This document shows, piece by piece, positions 14,044 through 22,745 of a DNA stretch of 34,058 nt. Origin of the DNA: Planctomycetota bacterium (GTDB lineage Bacteria; Planctomycetota; Planctomycetia; Pirellulales; Pirellulaceae); contig CAUJKA010000469.1 of the NCBI GenBank assembly GCA_963204965.1, forward strand, positions 1 through 34,058, written 5' to 3'. The notes under the pieces were generated by a model. The model was not told where the DNA came from. It saw only the letters and a program-made list of their open reading frames with translations, and did not search any database. A program made the translations under genes and the position numbers. The first letter of the stretch is position 1; every line of letters starts with the position of its first letter.

Positions 14044-16164
14044 ATGCTCATGCGACATCCGCATCCTGCGTTACAATTCACTTACACACTCCCCTATGGA
14101 GCAATCCTAACAGATAGGGGTGTACAGTTTGTTGTGTTTAGCCGCAGCGCAACTGAAATGCGAGTACTCCTGTATGACCACGTGGATGATCGCGAGCCCA
14201 CCGAGATCATTCCCTTGGATCGAGACACAGATCGATGGGGCGATGTGTGGAGCGTGTTTGTTCCGGGACTTGGTCCGGGACAACTGTACCACTTCCAGGC
14301 CAGCGGGCCATATGATCCGGAATCGGGTCAGTGGTTTGACGGCAAGGCGCGACTAGTCGATCCGTTTTCAAAGGCGTTGGCAGGGTGCTTCCAAGAGAGC
14401 ACCGATGGCATCATTCGACCACCGAAGTGCGTTGTCGTTGACGACCACTTCGACTGGGAAGGTGATCGCCACATCCGTCGTCCGCTCAATGAAACTGTGA
14501 TTTACGAGACTCACGTTCGCGGATTCACTCAGCATGAATCAGCTAAGGTGAAGCACCCCGGAACCTATCTCGGCTTGATCGAGAAGATTCCTTACCTGCA
14601 AGACCTCGGGGTCACAGCCGTTGAACTGATGCCGGTACACGAGTTCCCGATTCGGGATATCCATGGAAGAAAGCCTTCGCGTCCCAACTACTGGGGCTAC
14701 GATCCGCTGGCTTTCATGGCACCGCATCGCGGCTATGCGCATAGCCAAACTCCGGGCGGCCAAGTGAACGAGTTCAAGCAGATGGTTAAGGCACTGCATC
14801 AAGCTGGAATCGAAGTGATTCTGGATGTGGTCTTCAATCACACCTGCGAGGGCAACGAGCACGGACCGATCCTGAGCTTTAAGGGGCTCGAAAATCAGGT
14901 TTACTACATTCTTAATAGCGGCGGCAGTCACTACAGCAACTATTCGGGATGCGGTAACACCTTCAACGGAAATCATCCGATCTGCCGTGAGTTGATCTTC
15001 CATTGTCTCCGACATTGGGTGCACAACTACCACATCGATGGCTTCCGATTTGACCTGGCCAGTATTTTGTCCCGCGATCGCAATGGAAACCTGATGCCTA
15101 ACCCGCCGATGGTTGAAATGATTGCGGAAGACCCGATGTTGGCCGACACGAAGATCATCGCAGAAGCTTGGGATGCTGCCGGAGCATATCAGGTTGGATC
15201 CTTTGGCGATCTGCGATGGGCGGAGTGGAATGGTCGCTATCGCGACGATATTCGCAGGTACTGGCGCGGGGACAGTGGCATGATTGGACCGATGGCGACT
15301 CGGCTTGCCGGATCGTCTGATCTGTACGAACATGCTGGCCGCGCGCCGTACTGCAGTATCAACTTCATCACGAGCCATGATGGCTTCACTATGAATGACT
15401 TAGTCAGTTATAGAGACAAGCACAACTTGGCCAATGGTGAACAAAATCGTGATGGTGATAACCATAACTGTAGTGACAATTATGGAGTCGAAGGTCCGAC
15501 GCAACGCAAGAGTGTTGAGCTTGTGCGTGAGCGTCAGATCAAGAACATGTTCTCGACCCTCCTGCTTAGCCAGGGGGTGCCTATGATCGTCATGGGAGAT
15601 GAAAATCGTCGAACGCAACAAGGCAACAACAACGCCTACTGTCAAGACAATGAAATCTCCTGGTTCAACTGGGCGCTTACTAAGCGTCACCAGGGTGTTC
15701 GGAACTTTGTGAAGGGCTTAATCAAGATTCGCAAGACTCAACCCACGTTGCGTCGAACTCGATTCTTGACTGGACGACCGTTCGATTCTCGGGGTGTGCC
15801 GGATGTGAACTGGTTCAGCTCGCTGGGTCTGCCTTACAACTGGGACAATCCCAGTGGCGGCTTGACCTGCTGGCTACCGGCTCCGGCTCTAGCCGATGAT
15901 CCGAAGGGCGAAGGCTGCGACCTGTTGATGATGTTCAACTCTGGAAGCCAGCCTACGAAATTCAGGTTGCCAGAGCAGACGCGTGATTTACGATGGACCT
16001 TGTTGATTGATACCTCCGCGGACTCACCCCAGGACGTGTTTCCTGATATGAATGGCCCGCTCGCACCGGCGAATCGACAAGTCGAATTGGAAGAACGAAG
16101 TTTGCGAGTCTATGTTGCAAAGCGACCAAGCGAAAAAGCGACTTTCAAGTCGCAACAAGCTTGA
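14044..16164 (+). CDS. glgX: Glycogen debranching enzyme GlgX (GH13 isoamylase type)
   Basis: 706 residues, the usual size of GlgX/TreX. An N-terminal CBM48-like domain (about 12-115, with VQFVVFSRSATEMRVLLYD and GPGQLYHFQASGPYDP) precedes the GH13 barrel. Conserved regions are visible in order: DVVFNH (261-266), DGFRFDLAS with nucleophile D337, IIAEAWD with acid/base E374, and FITSHDG with D446. NYWGYDPLAFMAP (215-227) is typical of isoamylases. The enzyme hydrolyses alpha-1,6 branches of glycogen or limit dextrins in the cytoplasm. It stands alone: the neighbours on both sides are more than 500 bases away, and no other glycogen genes are in the window. The first of two nearby ATGs is used; AAGGA lies 11 bases ahead of it. 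Confidence 0.95.
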   Translation: MLMRHPHPALQFTYTLPYGAILTDRGVQFVVFSRSATEMRVLLYDHVDDREPTEIIPLDRDTDRWGDVWSVFVPGLGPGQLYHFQASGPYDPESGQWFDGKARLVDPFSKALAGCFQESTDGIIRPPKCVVVDDHFDWEGDRHIRRPLNETVIYETHVRGFTQHESAKVKHPGTYLGLIEKIPYLQDLGVTAVELMPVHEFPIRDIHGRKPSRPNYWGYDPLAFMAPHRGYAHSQTPGGQVNEFKQMVKALHQAGIEVILDVVFNHTCEGNEHGPILSFKGLENQVYYILNSGGSHYSNYSGCGNTFNGNHPICRELIFHCLRHWVHNYHIDGFRFDLASILSRDRNGNLMPNPPMVEMIAEDPMLADTKIIAEAWDAAGAYQVGSFGDLRWAEWNGRYRDDIRRYWRGDSGMIGPMATRLAGSSDLYEHAGRAPYCSINFITSHDGFTMNDLVSYRDKHNLANGEQNRDGDNHNCSDNYGVEGPTQRKSVELVRERQIKNMFSTLLLSQGVPMIVMGDENRRTQQGNNNAYCQDNEISWFNWALTKRHQGVRNFVKGLIKIRKTQPTLRRTRFLTGRPFDSRGVPDVNWFSSLGLPYNWDNPSGGLTCWLPAPALADDPKGEGCDLLMMFNSGSQPTKFRLPEQTRDLRWTLLIDTSADSPQDVFPDMNGPLAPANRQVELEERSLRVYVAKRPSEKATFKSQQA

Positions 16165-16721
16165 TCACCGACGCTGATGATGTTGGTTTGCACGTAACAT
16201 AAAGTTTGACCGCATTGTGATTATCGCCTCAATGTGGTCAGACTCGAAACAAGAACCTTTTTCAGCGAAAAGGCGCTGATCAAAGAGCATCGCCGACGGT
16301 TATCGGGGCTTGCGAATCCTAGCCTTGTAGCCAGACTTTCTAACTCGTTCAACTTGTCGCAACTGAGGACTTTTGCCACCACAGTTTCGCAAATTGAAAG
16401 GCTAGAACGACTGGGCACGAACTACGCAGCTAGACCGTAAGTCAGTTCCAACTTCATTCACCTTAACCTCAACAAAAAATCCTGGATACCCGAGCCACTT
16501 GCTAGTCGAGCGGCTCGGGTTTTTTCGTTTTTTGGCCATTCGCCCGCCAAATATCCCAAAAACTGACTTTTTTTGAGCTTGGTTTAGACAAAACTGGCCT
16601 CCTGGTTCATCTTAGGAGTAGTTCAGTAAGTTGGGCCAGTCGCATTTGTCAGCGTTTATCGCGACTAATGCAGGCGTCGGCCCCTCGGAAGTAGTCCTTT
16701 TTGTAGCTCATCCTGTCGTTC
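16165..16721. other. Gap between glgX and the second sigma factor gene
   Basis: About 560 bases. The only clear element is the intrinsic terminator at 16488-16526. The stretch 16165-16487 has short open frames on both strands (16221-16440) without ribosome sites or known motifs; a short transcript ending at the terminator is possible. The part 16530-16721 should carry the promoter for the sigma/pseudopilin operon. Confidence 0.55.
16488..16526 (+). terminator. Rho-independent terminator
   Basis: Perfect 9-bp stem ACCCGAGCC (16488-16496) and GGCTCGGGT (16512-16520) with a 15-base loop, followed at once by a T-run and another T-rich stretch. It lies 320 bases downstream of the glgX stop, so it would end a glgX transcript with a long 3' tail, or a separate short RNA. 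Confidence 0.9.
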
Positions 16722-17300
16722 ATGCAAACCACCGATACCAACCTCGATTCCTTCTCGCAACAGGTTCGTTCCTGTGCTCAGCGAGTTTGCGAAAATCGTA
16801 GCTTGGCAATCGGCAGCTTGTACGACTTAACATCGCAACGCTTGATTCGATTTGCTGTGACCATTACTCGCAGTCAACACGATGCGGAAGATGCTTTGCA
16901 CGCTAGCTTGGTAAGAGTGTCAGAAACGCCCGAGCTGCTGCTGAAAGCCCAGCAGCCCTGGCACTACTTACTCCAAATGGTGCGCAACGACGCTCTGCAA
17001 ATCCTTCGACGTCGAAAGCCCACTTCGCAGCTCAATCCAATGCACGATCTGGTGACGGACTGTCCGATCGACGCAGTCGCTTTGGCGGAAACCCATCGGG
17101 CAGTTTGGAAGGCGCTCGGTAAGTTGCCTTCCGAGCAAAGCGAATTGGTTGTACTAAAGATTTGGGAAGAGATGACGTTCCAACAAATTGCCGAGGTTTT
17201 GGATATCCCGCTAGCCACCGCATCCAGTCGTTATCGCTACGCACTTGAGAAGTTGGCTGTTTATCTACGTCAGCAACGAGAGGAGGTGGTTTATGAATAG
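16722..17300 (+). CDS. ECF-type sigma factor heading the pseudopilin operon
   Basis: 192 residues. Region 2 is seen around 39-66 (RLIRFAVTITRSQHDAEDALHASLVRV, with the DAEDALH helix typical of region 2.2), followed by PWHYLLQMVRNDALQILRRRK. Region 4 spans about 133-180 (LPSEQSELVVLKIWEEMTF, then QQIAEVLDIPLATASSRYRYALEKL). The gene overlaps the next one by 8 bases, and that product is a small single-helix membrane protein, an arrangement typical of sigma/anti-sigma pairs. It may drive its own operon of secretion genes. No good ribosome site is seen before the ATG at 16722. Confidence 0.88.
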   Translation: MQTTDTNLDSFSQQVRSCAQRVCENRSLAIGSLYDLTSQRLIRFAVTITRSQHDAEDALHASLVRVSETPELLLKAQQPWHYLLQMVRNDALQILRRRKPTSQLNPMHDLVTDCPIDAVALAETHRAVWKALGKLPSEQSELVVLKIWEEMTFQQIAEVLDIPLATASSRYRYALEKLAVYLRQQREEVVYE

Positions 17301-17676
17301 TCTGCCACCGAACCATTGGAATGAGAGTGATTTCGCGGAGCTCGAGCAGATTATCGCTGATGCGAAAGGCTATGTCGTTCCATCGGCTGATCTTCGCCCA
17401 CGCGTCATCGATTCGGTGCGTGAAATCGACGTTCAACATGTACATCTTGCAAAGTTACGAAACTTGATCATCTGCGCGGTCCTATTATGGATGATTGTCA
17501 TGGCCGTTTTTTTCCAGTTGAGTAGCAAACGAAAGCAGTTCACTTCACCGACTAGCTCGGAGGTTGAACAAAAATCGATCGAGTACGCCACACAAAACGG
17601 TTACTCGAAAGACTGGGGCATGGTTGACGTGTTTAGAGAGTTGCGGGGGGGTAACGCTCCAAACACGTCGCCTTAA
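17293..17676 (+). CDS. Small single-pass membrane protein, candidate anti-sigma factor
   Basis: 127 residues from ATG 17293, which has GAGGAGG at the proper distance; a longer in-frame start at 17245 lies inside the sigma gene. Residues 1-55 are polar with an acidic helix (ESDFAELEQIIADAKGY) and should be cytoplasmic, residues 57-75 form one membrane helix (NLIICAVLLWMIVMAVFF), and the C-terminal 50 residues are polar. There is no zinc-finger HxxxCxxC motif, so it is not a ZAS-type anti-sigma. Overlap with the sigma gene and the topology make a membrane-bound regulator likely, but no family was recognised. Confidence 0.65.
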   Translation: MNSLPPNHWNESDFAELEQIIADAKGYVVPSADLRPRVIDSVREIDVQHVHLAKLRNLIICAVLLWMIVMAVFFQLSSKRKQFTSPTSSEVEQKSIEYATQNGYSKDWGMVDVFRELRGGNAPNTSP

Positions 17677-17745
17677 CCCGGATTGCCTCGCCTCTTGCAT
17701 TTGTTCGCACGGTTGGCCCCGCATAGCTTGGCCCAATCCTTGATT

Positions 17746-17813
17746 GTTCCGCGAGAGTAGTAACGCCTTTACTTTACTAGAGGTCGCTACCACCACAACT
17801 ACTCTCGCGGAAC
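17746..17813 (+). terminator. Large perfect inverted repeat, terminator or attenuator
   Basis: Arms GTTCCGCGAGAGTAGT (17746-17761) and ACTACTCTCGCGGAAC (17798-17813), 16 of 16 paired, with a 36-base loop and TCTTTT just after. It sits between the sigma/membrane-protein pair and the first GspF-like gene, so it could reduce read-through into the secretion genes. Its arm resembles that of the repeat at 2344-2397. Confidence 0.65.
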
Positions 17814-17877
17814 TCTTTTGACTAATTAACGACGCTCAAAAAAACGACGCTCAATCAACACGTTTGGACGTTCCATA

Positions 17878-18909
17878 ATGATCGATAGCTCACAAGTCGA
17901 AAAGTTTCATAAGCAGTTGATTGCCATGCAATTGGCAGGCGTCGATGTGCTTTCGCAACTGCTTTACAGCTCGTCTCCATTCAAACCACAGTTGGACTCC
18001 GTTAGCTCAAACACCTCGATTGACGCTTGGCAGGAACGATTGCGAGACTTCGCTGAACGCCTGAAGACACCTGACGCCTCAATTCGCGACTCAGTACCTC
18101 CTAAGCCCGGTGATTCGACCAATGACGTGATGTCTCTTGAGGCTCAACGATTCGAAGATTACCAAGAGTGCTTCAGACATTGGGTAGCAAGCGGAGAACA
18201 GATTCAAGCGTTGCAATATCTCGCCACAACACATCGTGCGAACCAAGCGAATGCCGAGGGCACTAATGTCACGCTGCTCTATCTGTTGATCTATTCATCG
18301 TTCGCGCTGATCGCATTTCTGATCGTAGTTGGAATAACCTTGGGTTCGGTCGGTGGTTTGATACGGCATTTGCGACTAACCACTGTAAAGCCGCTCGAAG
18401 TGTTGCTCACCCTACAACCCTTCGTCTATTGGCTGTTCGCTGCCCTAGTCATCGCGATGCTTGCTTTAGCAGCGAAGATTGCTCAACGCAGCCGATCGGT
18501 TCGCATGAAAAAGAGCGACAAGACCTACCGGTGGTTGGCTCATTCGCAGCGAGCTAGTGTTGCGGGTGGCTTGATCAGTGCGGCCCAATTCGAATCTAAG
18601 ATAGCCGACGACTCAGAACCTAACCTCCTATCCGCTCCGACTTCCGTCCCTAGCGAAGTATCACCGCTCATGAATTGGGCGACAAGCATCGACGGAAATG
18701 CCCAGCATCGAACAAAGGTCCTTGGACTGGTCCATCGATTGTATCTTTGGCTTAGTAATCAGAGAGCAAAACGAATGAGTCAAACAAGACCGCAGATTCT
18801 GGGCGCTCTGATCGGAGGATCGCTCGCACTCGGCGTTGGCCTACTTCTGTTCTATCCGTTAGTCCAAACTCTGATCGCCGTCATTGATTCAGCGGGGTCA
18901 CAACGATGA
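17878..18909 (+). CDS. GspF-like integral membrane protein 1 (divergent)
   Basis: 343 residues with three predicted membrane helices (about 131-155, 178-201 and 310-333) and long soluble parts, the topology of type II secretion F proteins, which have three helices. The last helix region GALIGGSLALGVGLLLFYPLVQTLIAVIDSAG resembles the C-terminal helix of that family. The cytoplasmic domains are poorly conserved and the N-terminal GspF motif is lacking, so this is the most divergent of three paralogues in a row. The stop overlaps the next start by 4 bases (ATGA). It would act as an inner-membrane platform protein; assignment rests on context and topology more than on motifs. Confidence 0.6.
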   Translation: MIDSSQVEKFHKQLIAMQLAGVDVLSQLLYSSSPFKPQLDSVSSNTSIDAWQERLRDFAERLKTPDASIRDSVPPKPGDSTNDVMSLEAQRFEDYQECFRHWVASGEQIQALQYLATTHRANQANAEGTNVTLLYLLIYSSFALIAFLIVVGITLGSVGGLIRHLRLTTVKPLEVLLTLQPFVYWLFAALVIAMLALAAKIAQRSRSVRMKKSDKTYRWLAHSQRASVAGGLISAAQFESKIADDSEPNLLSAPTSVPSEVSPLMNWATSIDGNAQHRTKVLGLVHRLYLWLSNQRAKRMSQTRPQILGALIGGSLALGVGLLLFYPLVQTLIAVIDSAGSQR

Positions 18910-20063
18910 GTAATTTTCAGTACAAAGCAGTCAATGCAAGCGGTGAAGTTGTTGAAGGCCAAGTCTCAGCCTCGTCAACTCGCATTGCCCTACTTCAACT
19001 AGAGAAGATGGGGCTCAAAGTCGAGTCCATTCAAAGACAAGAGATCGAGCATGACGCCGTCGACCCCAACTCGTCGACTGAGCCGAATGAGTTATTGGAA
19101 CTTCGCAAAAGAGCCTTACAAAACGCTAGGCTTTGGTCGGCTCCAATGGCCGCGCTTTCGGAGGAGATTGGTTCAGATCGGATCTCAAGAACTCTACGTC
19201 GAACTGCCCAGCGATTATCGGAAGTAAACCGCGTCGAGCAACTTTGCAGCGACGCAGAGATTGCGCAGGTGTTCCCCTTCGTAGTTCACGATCTGGATTC
19301 TAGTCCACTCTCAGAGTCTTGGCTTGAACGGATGGCGAAAGATATCCAAACCAAGCAGCAATTTCGCCGCGATATGCTCATTCCGATCATCACATTCTCG
19401 TTCTTTTGCATTTTGATCGTACTGGGGGCCATCTGGATCATTCCGATCTTCAAGGAGATGTTTGACGATTTTGGACTTAGGCTTGCCCCGCCAACACGAC
19501 TGCTCTTCACGATCAGCGGTTGGATCTACCCGCACTATTTGCGTAGCTTCGTAGTACTCCTGCTAACTGGTGTCGTGCTGTTTGCATTTTGGAAAAGCAA
19601 CCAGCACTATGGATTGTTGCAACGTTTCGCTCCCAGGTTGACAGCCGGAAGCCGATCAAATCTGCGCAATATGGGTCAGTTCGTGCAGAACCTTGCCGAG
19701 TTTCGAAGGCTGGGGTACCCGATTCCACACGCCATGCATTTGGCAATTGAGAGTTGTCCCAATCAATACGTCAAGAACAAAGTATCGTCATTCGTTGATG
19801 GAGTTATGGCAGGCCAGGAGCCCAATTACAAGCTGCTGCGCGTGTTGCCCGCGTCCCTCGTAGCTCTTCTGTACGCTGAGCCATCCAATGTTGCCGCGCT
19901 ACATGAGTTGGGAACGCTCTACAGCGACCGCGAGCGAGAAAGCACTGGGAAATTGCCGATTCTGCTCTCCCACTTGATCATCCTTGGTGTCGGATTCGTT
20001 ATCGCCTTCGCAATCATTGCCCTGTTTATGCCCCAAGTTTCTATGATCACCTCCTTGGCTTAA
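18906..20063 (+). CDS. GspF-like type II secretion platform protein 2
   Basis: 385 residues. The N-terminus MSNFQYKAVNASGEVVEGQVSASS is the classic GspF/PilC opening, followed by ALLQLEKMGLKVESI. Membrane helices are at about 157-180, 212-232 and 355-380. The block IPIFKEMFDDFGLRLAPPTRLLFTIS matches the conserved segment after the first helix, and NLAEFRRLGYPIPHAMHLAIES corresponds to the second cytoplasmic domain repeat. The closing FIIALFMPQ-like segment (ALFMPQVSMITSLA) is close to the family's usual C-terminus. It should form the inner-membrane base of a pseudopilus machine and normally needs a GspE/PilB ATPase, which is not encoded in the window. Confidence 0.88.
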   Translation: MSNFQYKAVNASGEVVEGQVSASSTRIALLQLEKMGLKVESIQRQEIEHDAVDPNSSTEPNELLELRKRALQNARLWSAPMAALSEEIGSDRISRTLRRTAQRLSEVNRVEQLCSDAEIAQVFPFVVHDLDSSPLSESWLERMAKDIQTKQQFRRDMLIPIITFSFFCILIVLGAIWIIPIFKEMFDDFGLRLAPPTRLLFTISGWIYPHYLRSFVVLLLTGVVLFAFWKSNQHYGLLQRFAPRLTAGSRSNLRNMGQFVQNLAEFRRLGYPIPHAMHLAIESCPNQYVKNKVSSFVDGVMAGQEPNYKLLRVLPASLVALLYAEPSNVAALHELGTLYSDRERESTGKLPILLSHLIILGVGFVIAFAIIALFMPQVSMITSLA

Positions 20064-20066
20064 GAA

Positions 20067-21164
20067 ATGCAATTCGAACAGATTCAAAGCTTGAGATCCT
20101 CTTGGCGAATGTTTCGCTTTTGGCAAGTGCTTACTGCCAACAGGGCTTCACATCGTAGCTTCTTGAAGGCTCTATCGATTGCGATGAAGCTCTCGAAAAC
20201 ATCACAGGGATTAACGCCCTCCAACTTCTTTCGCTTGTATGCGAGGGAAGAAACCTGGGTAATGCGCAAGAGAATTCACGCTTTTGCGGCCGGGCTTGAA
20301 TCTGGCGACTCCATTGCAAACGCTCTTGAGCAGGTACTTGATCTTGTTAGCGACGAGGATTTACTAGCGATTCGACTTGCTTCCCAATCTGGTACCCTAC
20401 CGCAAACTATTCAAACGCTTGCAGATCAGCAAAGTTCGATAGATGAAACAGTTGAGTCGAATAAGGGATCGTGGCCTTACTTCCTCGCATTAACGCTTGC
20501 CTTTTGCGTAGTCATCTCGTTCATTCGCGCCTTGATTGTACCTACCTTTAGAGTCATGTACGACGAATTTGGCCTCAGTTTACCTCAGCCGTTTCTTATC
20601 GCCTTCAACCCATGGACCGATATGTTGTTGATGGCAATTCCGATGCTCGTCATCGGAGGATTGCTTACGCTTTGGATAGCAACCAAATATGGTTTAATGC
20701 GAAGTTTCCGAAGAAAGCTCGGGTCATTCCTATCGCGACAACAACATCGTTCGGGGATCGCTCAGACACTCAAGCTGATGTCGGAAGCGATGCAAATGGG
20801 GCGGCCTATTGCGGGATCTCTTTCCACTTTAGCTCGGTATCACCATGACGCGAGAATTCGAACTCAGTTGCTCGTGGCCAGAAACGATATGGAACTCGGA
20901 ACAGACTTTGCCGAGAGCCTTAGTCAGGCTGGACTGTTGACTGGAGAACAAGCTTTGGCTTTGACGCAGTTGGAAACGAATTCTGAACAGGGTTGGTTAA
21001 TGGATCAGATGGCTGATCAAATGCTGTCAGGCGTAGCCTATCGTCGACGAGTCGCCGCAGTCGTGATCCAACCGCTGATTGTGCTGCTCTTCGGTGCTCC
21101 TACAATCGCAATATGCCTAGGGATTTCTCTAGTTCTCATCCAAATGATCTCGTCGCTTTCGTAG
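20067..21164 (+). CDS. GspF-like type II secretion platform protein 3
   Basis: 365 residues, starting only 3 bases after the previous stop. Membrane helices lie at about 138-160, 188-211 and 335-362. Family segments include AFAAGLESGDSIANALEQ and DLLAIRLASQSGTLPQTIQTLADQQ (first cytoplasmic repeat), VPTFRVMYDEFGLSLPQPFLIAF after the first helix, and MSEAMQMGRPIAGSLSTLARY with ALALTQLETNSEQGWLMDQMADQM (second repeat). The GspF N-terminal YKA motif is absent. This paralogue and the one before it are each complete, so the operon carries at least two full F proteins, which is unusual. Confidence 0.85.
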   Translation: MQFEQIQSLRSSWRMFRFWQVLTANRASHRSFLKALSIAMKLSKTSQGLTPSNFFRLYAREETWVMRKRIHAFAAGLESGDSIANALEQVLDLVSDEDLLAIRLASQSGTLPQTIQTLADQQSSIDETVESNKGSWPYFLALTLAFCVVISFIRALIVPTFRVMYDEFGLSLPQPFLIAFNPWTDMLLMAIPMLVIGGLLTLWIATKYGLMRSFRRKLGSFLSRQQHRSGIAQTLKLMSEAMQMGRPIAGSLSTLARYHHDARIRTQLLVARNDMELGTDFAESLSQAGLLTGEQALALTQLETNSEQGWLMDQMADQMLSGVAYRRRVAAVVIQPLIVLLFGAPTIAICLGISLVLIQMISSLS

Positions 21165-21174
21165 GAAGACCTTG

Positions 21175-21663
21175 ATGAATCCATTACTTAGAAAGAACTA
21201 TCGCGCGGCCGAGAGGCGCTGCAATAGGAAGGGATCGCTGATGACCGAGGCAATTGTCTCGGCTGTAATACTGCTTGTCGGCATCGCTATTGTCGGCAAG
21301 TCGAGCTACAACTTTCGACGCTTGTGGTCCGACACTCGGTACTACCAGCTAGCAACCGACGAACTCTGCAATCAAATGCAATCGTTAACAGTATTGCCGA
21401 AAGAGCAACTTGCCAACTCGCTTAGCTCGCTTAGTGTCAGCAATGAAATCTCCGCCGTCCTTCCCGATGCAACGATTGCTGGACAGTTGATAGAAGACGC
21501 CCATGGTGTTCGCGTACGACTTTCGATGGATTGGAAGCGAGTCGGAACAGGCGAGCCGCTGGTTTTGATTGGCTGGCATCGCAGTTCATCGAAGTCATCC
21601 AGCTTGAACGCGGATCCAACGCCTAGTATCGCCCCTGGTAAGACAGCCGAGGTGCAACGATGA
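21175..21663 (+). CDS. Pseudopilin-like protein (GspI-type minor pseudopilin candidate)
   Basis: 162 residues from ATG 21175, with AGGA 8 bases upstream (a TTG directly before it is less likely). It carries a type III leader: basic residues, then a cleavage site G20 / S21 with the E25 (+5) glutamate (RKG-SLMTEAIVSA), and a hydrophobic stalk VILLVGIAIV. The C-terminal domain has no recognised fold signature. Serine in place of phenylalanine at +1 is less common. It lies 10 bases after the third GspF-like gene. It would be processed by a prepilin peptidase encoded elsewhere. Confidence 0.75.
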   Translation: MNPLLRKNYRAAERRCNRKGSLMTEAIVSAVILLVGIAIVGKSSYNFRRLWSDTRYYQLATDELCNQMQSLTVLPKEQLANSLSSLSVSNEISAVLPDATIAGQLIEDAHGVRVRLSMDWKRVGTGEPLVLIGWHRSSSKSSSLNADPTPSIAPGKTAEVQR

Positions 21664-22271
21664 AACAACGATCTGGTTTACGACGCGGCTTTACGTTGAT
21701 TGAAACACTTACCTACATGTTCTGCGCAGTCCTGTTGCTTGGGCTTGCCATCCAATTGATTCACACTTCGTTAGGTATTTCGACTGAAGCGAAACAACAA
21801 TGGCAGCAAGATGCAACCTTAGCTCGAATGACACGAGACCTTCGTCGCGATCTGACGCACTCTTTGAAATCTTCTTATGACAACGAATCTGGAAAACTCA
21901 CTCTAACGTTGGAGGATGGAACGTTAGTGAATTGGAGCTTCGCAAAGGCGGGTGTCGGGACTGACGATTCAACGCCACGCCGCCGCCAGATCACTACCGA
22001 ATTCAGAGAAGCGAACGAATCCTACATTCTGTCGGAGAGGATTCGCACCGAAATCGTTCGTCCTGCGAACAGCTCCGCCTTCCAGCTAATAGTGACTGCC
22101 AGCAATCGATACCGAAAGGATGGAGAAAACAGCGTTCAACACTCGGGGGACACGACGGAACATGTCAAGCTCATTCGAATCATTCATGGATACTTACAAT
22201 CGGAAGAGCTTACCGACGATTCAGCAAACCAATCGACTACACAAACAAGTTCATCGGAGAAGCTGCAATGA
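21660..22271 (+). CDS. Pseudopilin-like protein (GspJ-type candidate)
   Basis: 203 residues. The leader RRG-FTLIETLTYMF shows a textbook prepilin site (G10/F11, E15 at +5) and a hydrophobic helix to about residue 35. GspJ-type minor pseudopilins are about 200 residues long, which fits. The gene overlaps the previous stop in ATGA and the next start in ATGA, so three pilin genes are translationally chained. The globular part is rich in Thr, Ser and Arg with no cysteine beyond the leader helix. Confidence 0.8.
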   Translation: MKQRSGLRRGFTLIETLTYMFCAVLLLGLAIQLIHTSLGISTEAKQQWQQDATLARMTRDLRRDLTHSLKSSYDNESGKLTLTLEDGTLVNWSFAKAGVGTDDSTPRRRQITTEFREANESYILSERIRTEIVRPANSSAFQLIVTASNRYRKDGENSVQHSGDTTEHVKLIRIIHGYLQSEELTDDSANQSTTQTSSSEKLQ

Positions 22272-22702
22272 TCCAACGATCCGGTTCAATCCATCGAACC
22301 CAACGCCGCTCTCCGCGGGAGGGCGCTGTTCTGATTGCTGTACTAGCCTGCATGATGATCACGATCGTGCTGGTTGGCGGCGCGATGAAAAGCACGATGG
22401 CCGCTCGGCGCCAGTGCAAGTCCGAATTGCAGATGCAGCAGGCCGAGCTACTGCTCCAAGCCGGAGTTGATCGAGTTGCCACGATTGTCCAAAACGATAG
22501 CGTGACAACTGCGCCTGCTCTGTGGAATGCCCAAAGCGCTTTGCCGGCCTACGAAGTTGCCACAGTGGAATACCAAATCGTCGAGCCTACCGAAAACAAC
22601 GTTCGCGGACTTCAATGCACCGTCAAATTGGCGCTATCGAACCAAGCCAAAGAACTGATCCAACTCTCGCGTATCATTCCGTTAAAAACCTCAAAGCCCT
22701 AG
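22268..22702 (+). CDS. GspK/PilX-like protein with prepilin leader lacking Glu+5
   Basis: 144 residues. [26 protein letters not shown] contains a leader glycine (G19) followed by a hydrophobic stalk, but position +5 is alanine rather than glutamate. GspK and PilX proteins, which cap the pseudopilus tip, also tend to lack this glutamate, and [30 protein letters not shown] resembles the helix that follows in PilX/GspK. It is much shorter than typical GspK (about 320 residues). Coupled to the previous gene by ATGA overlap. Confidence 0.7.
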   Translation: MIQRSGSIHRTQRRSPREGAVLIAVLACMMITIVLVGGAMKSTMAARRQCKSELQMQQAELLLQAGVDRVATIVQNDSVTTAPALWNAQSALPAYEVATVEYQIVEPTENNVRGLQCTVKLALSNQAKELIQLSRIIPLKTSKP

Positions 22703-22745
22703 ACCAATCGCAAACCAATCCCGAAAGTCGCTAAGGAGAACACTT

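Noticed and set aside
14539..15378. Long open frame of 279 codons on the minus strand inside glgX
   Set aside because: It lies fully antisense to a gene with complete catalytic motifs and has no family signature; it reflects codon use of the real gene.
16221..16440. Small frames of 65-68 codons on both strands after glgX
   Set aside because: GTG or weak starts, no ribosome site and no known motif; mirrored on the other strand, as expected for chance frames.
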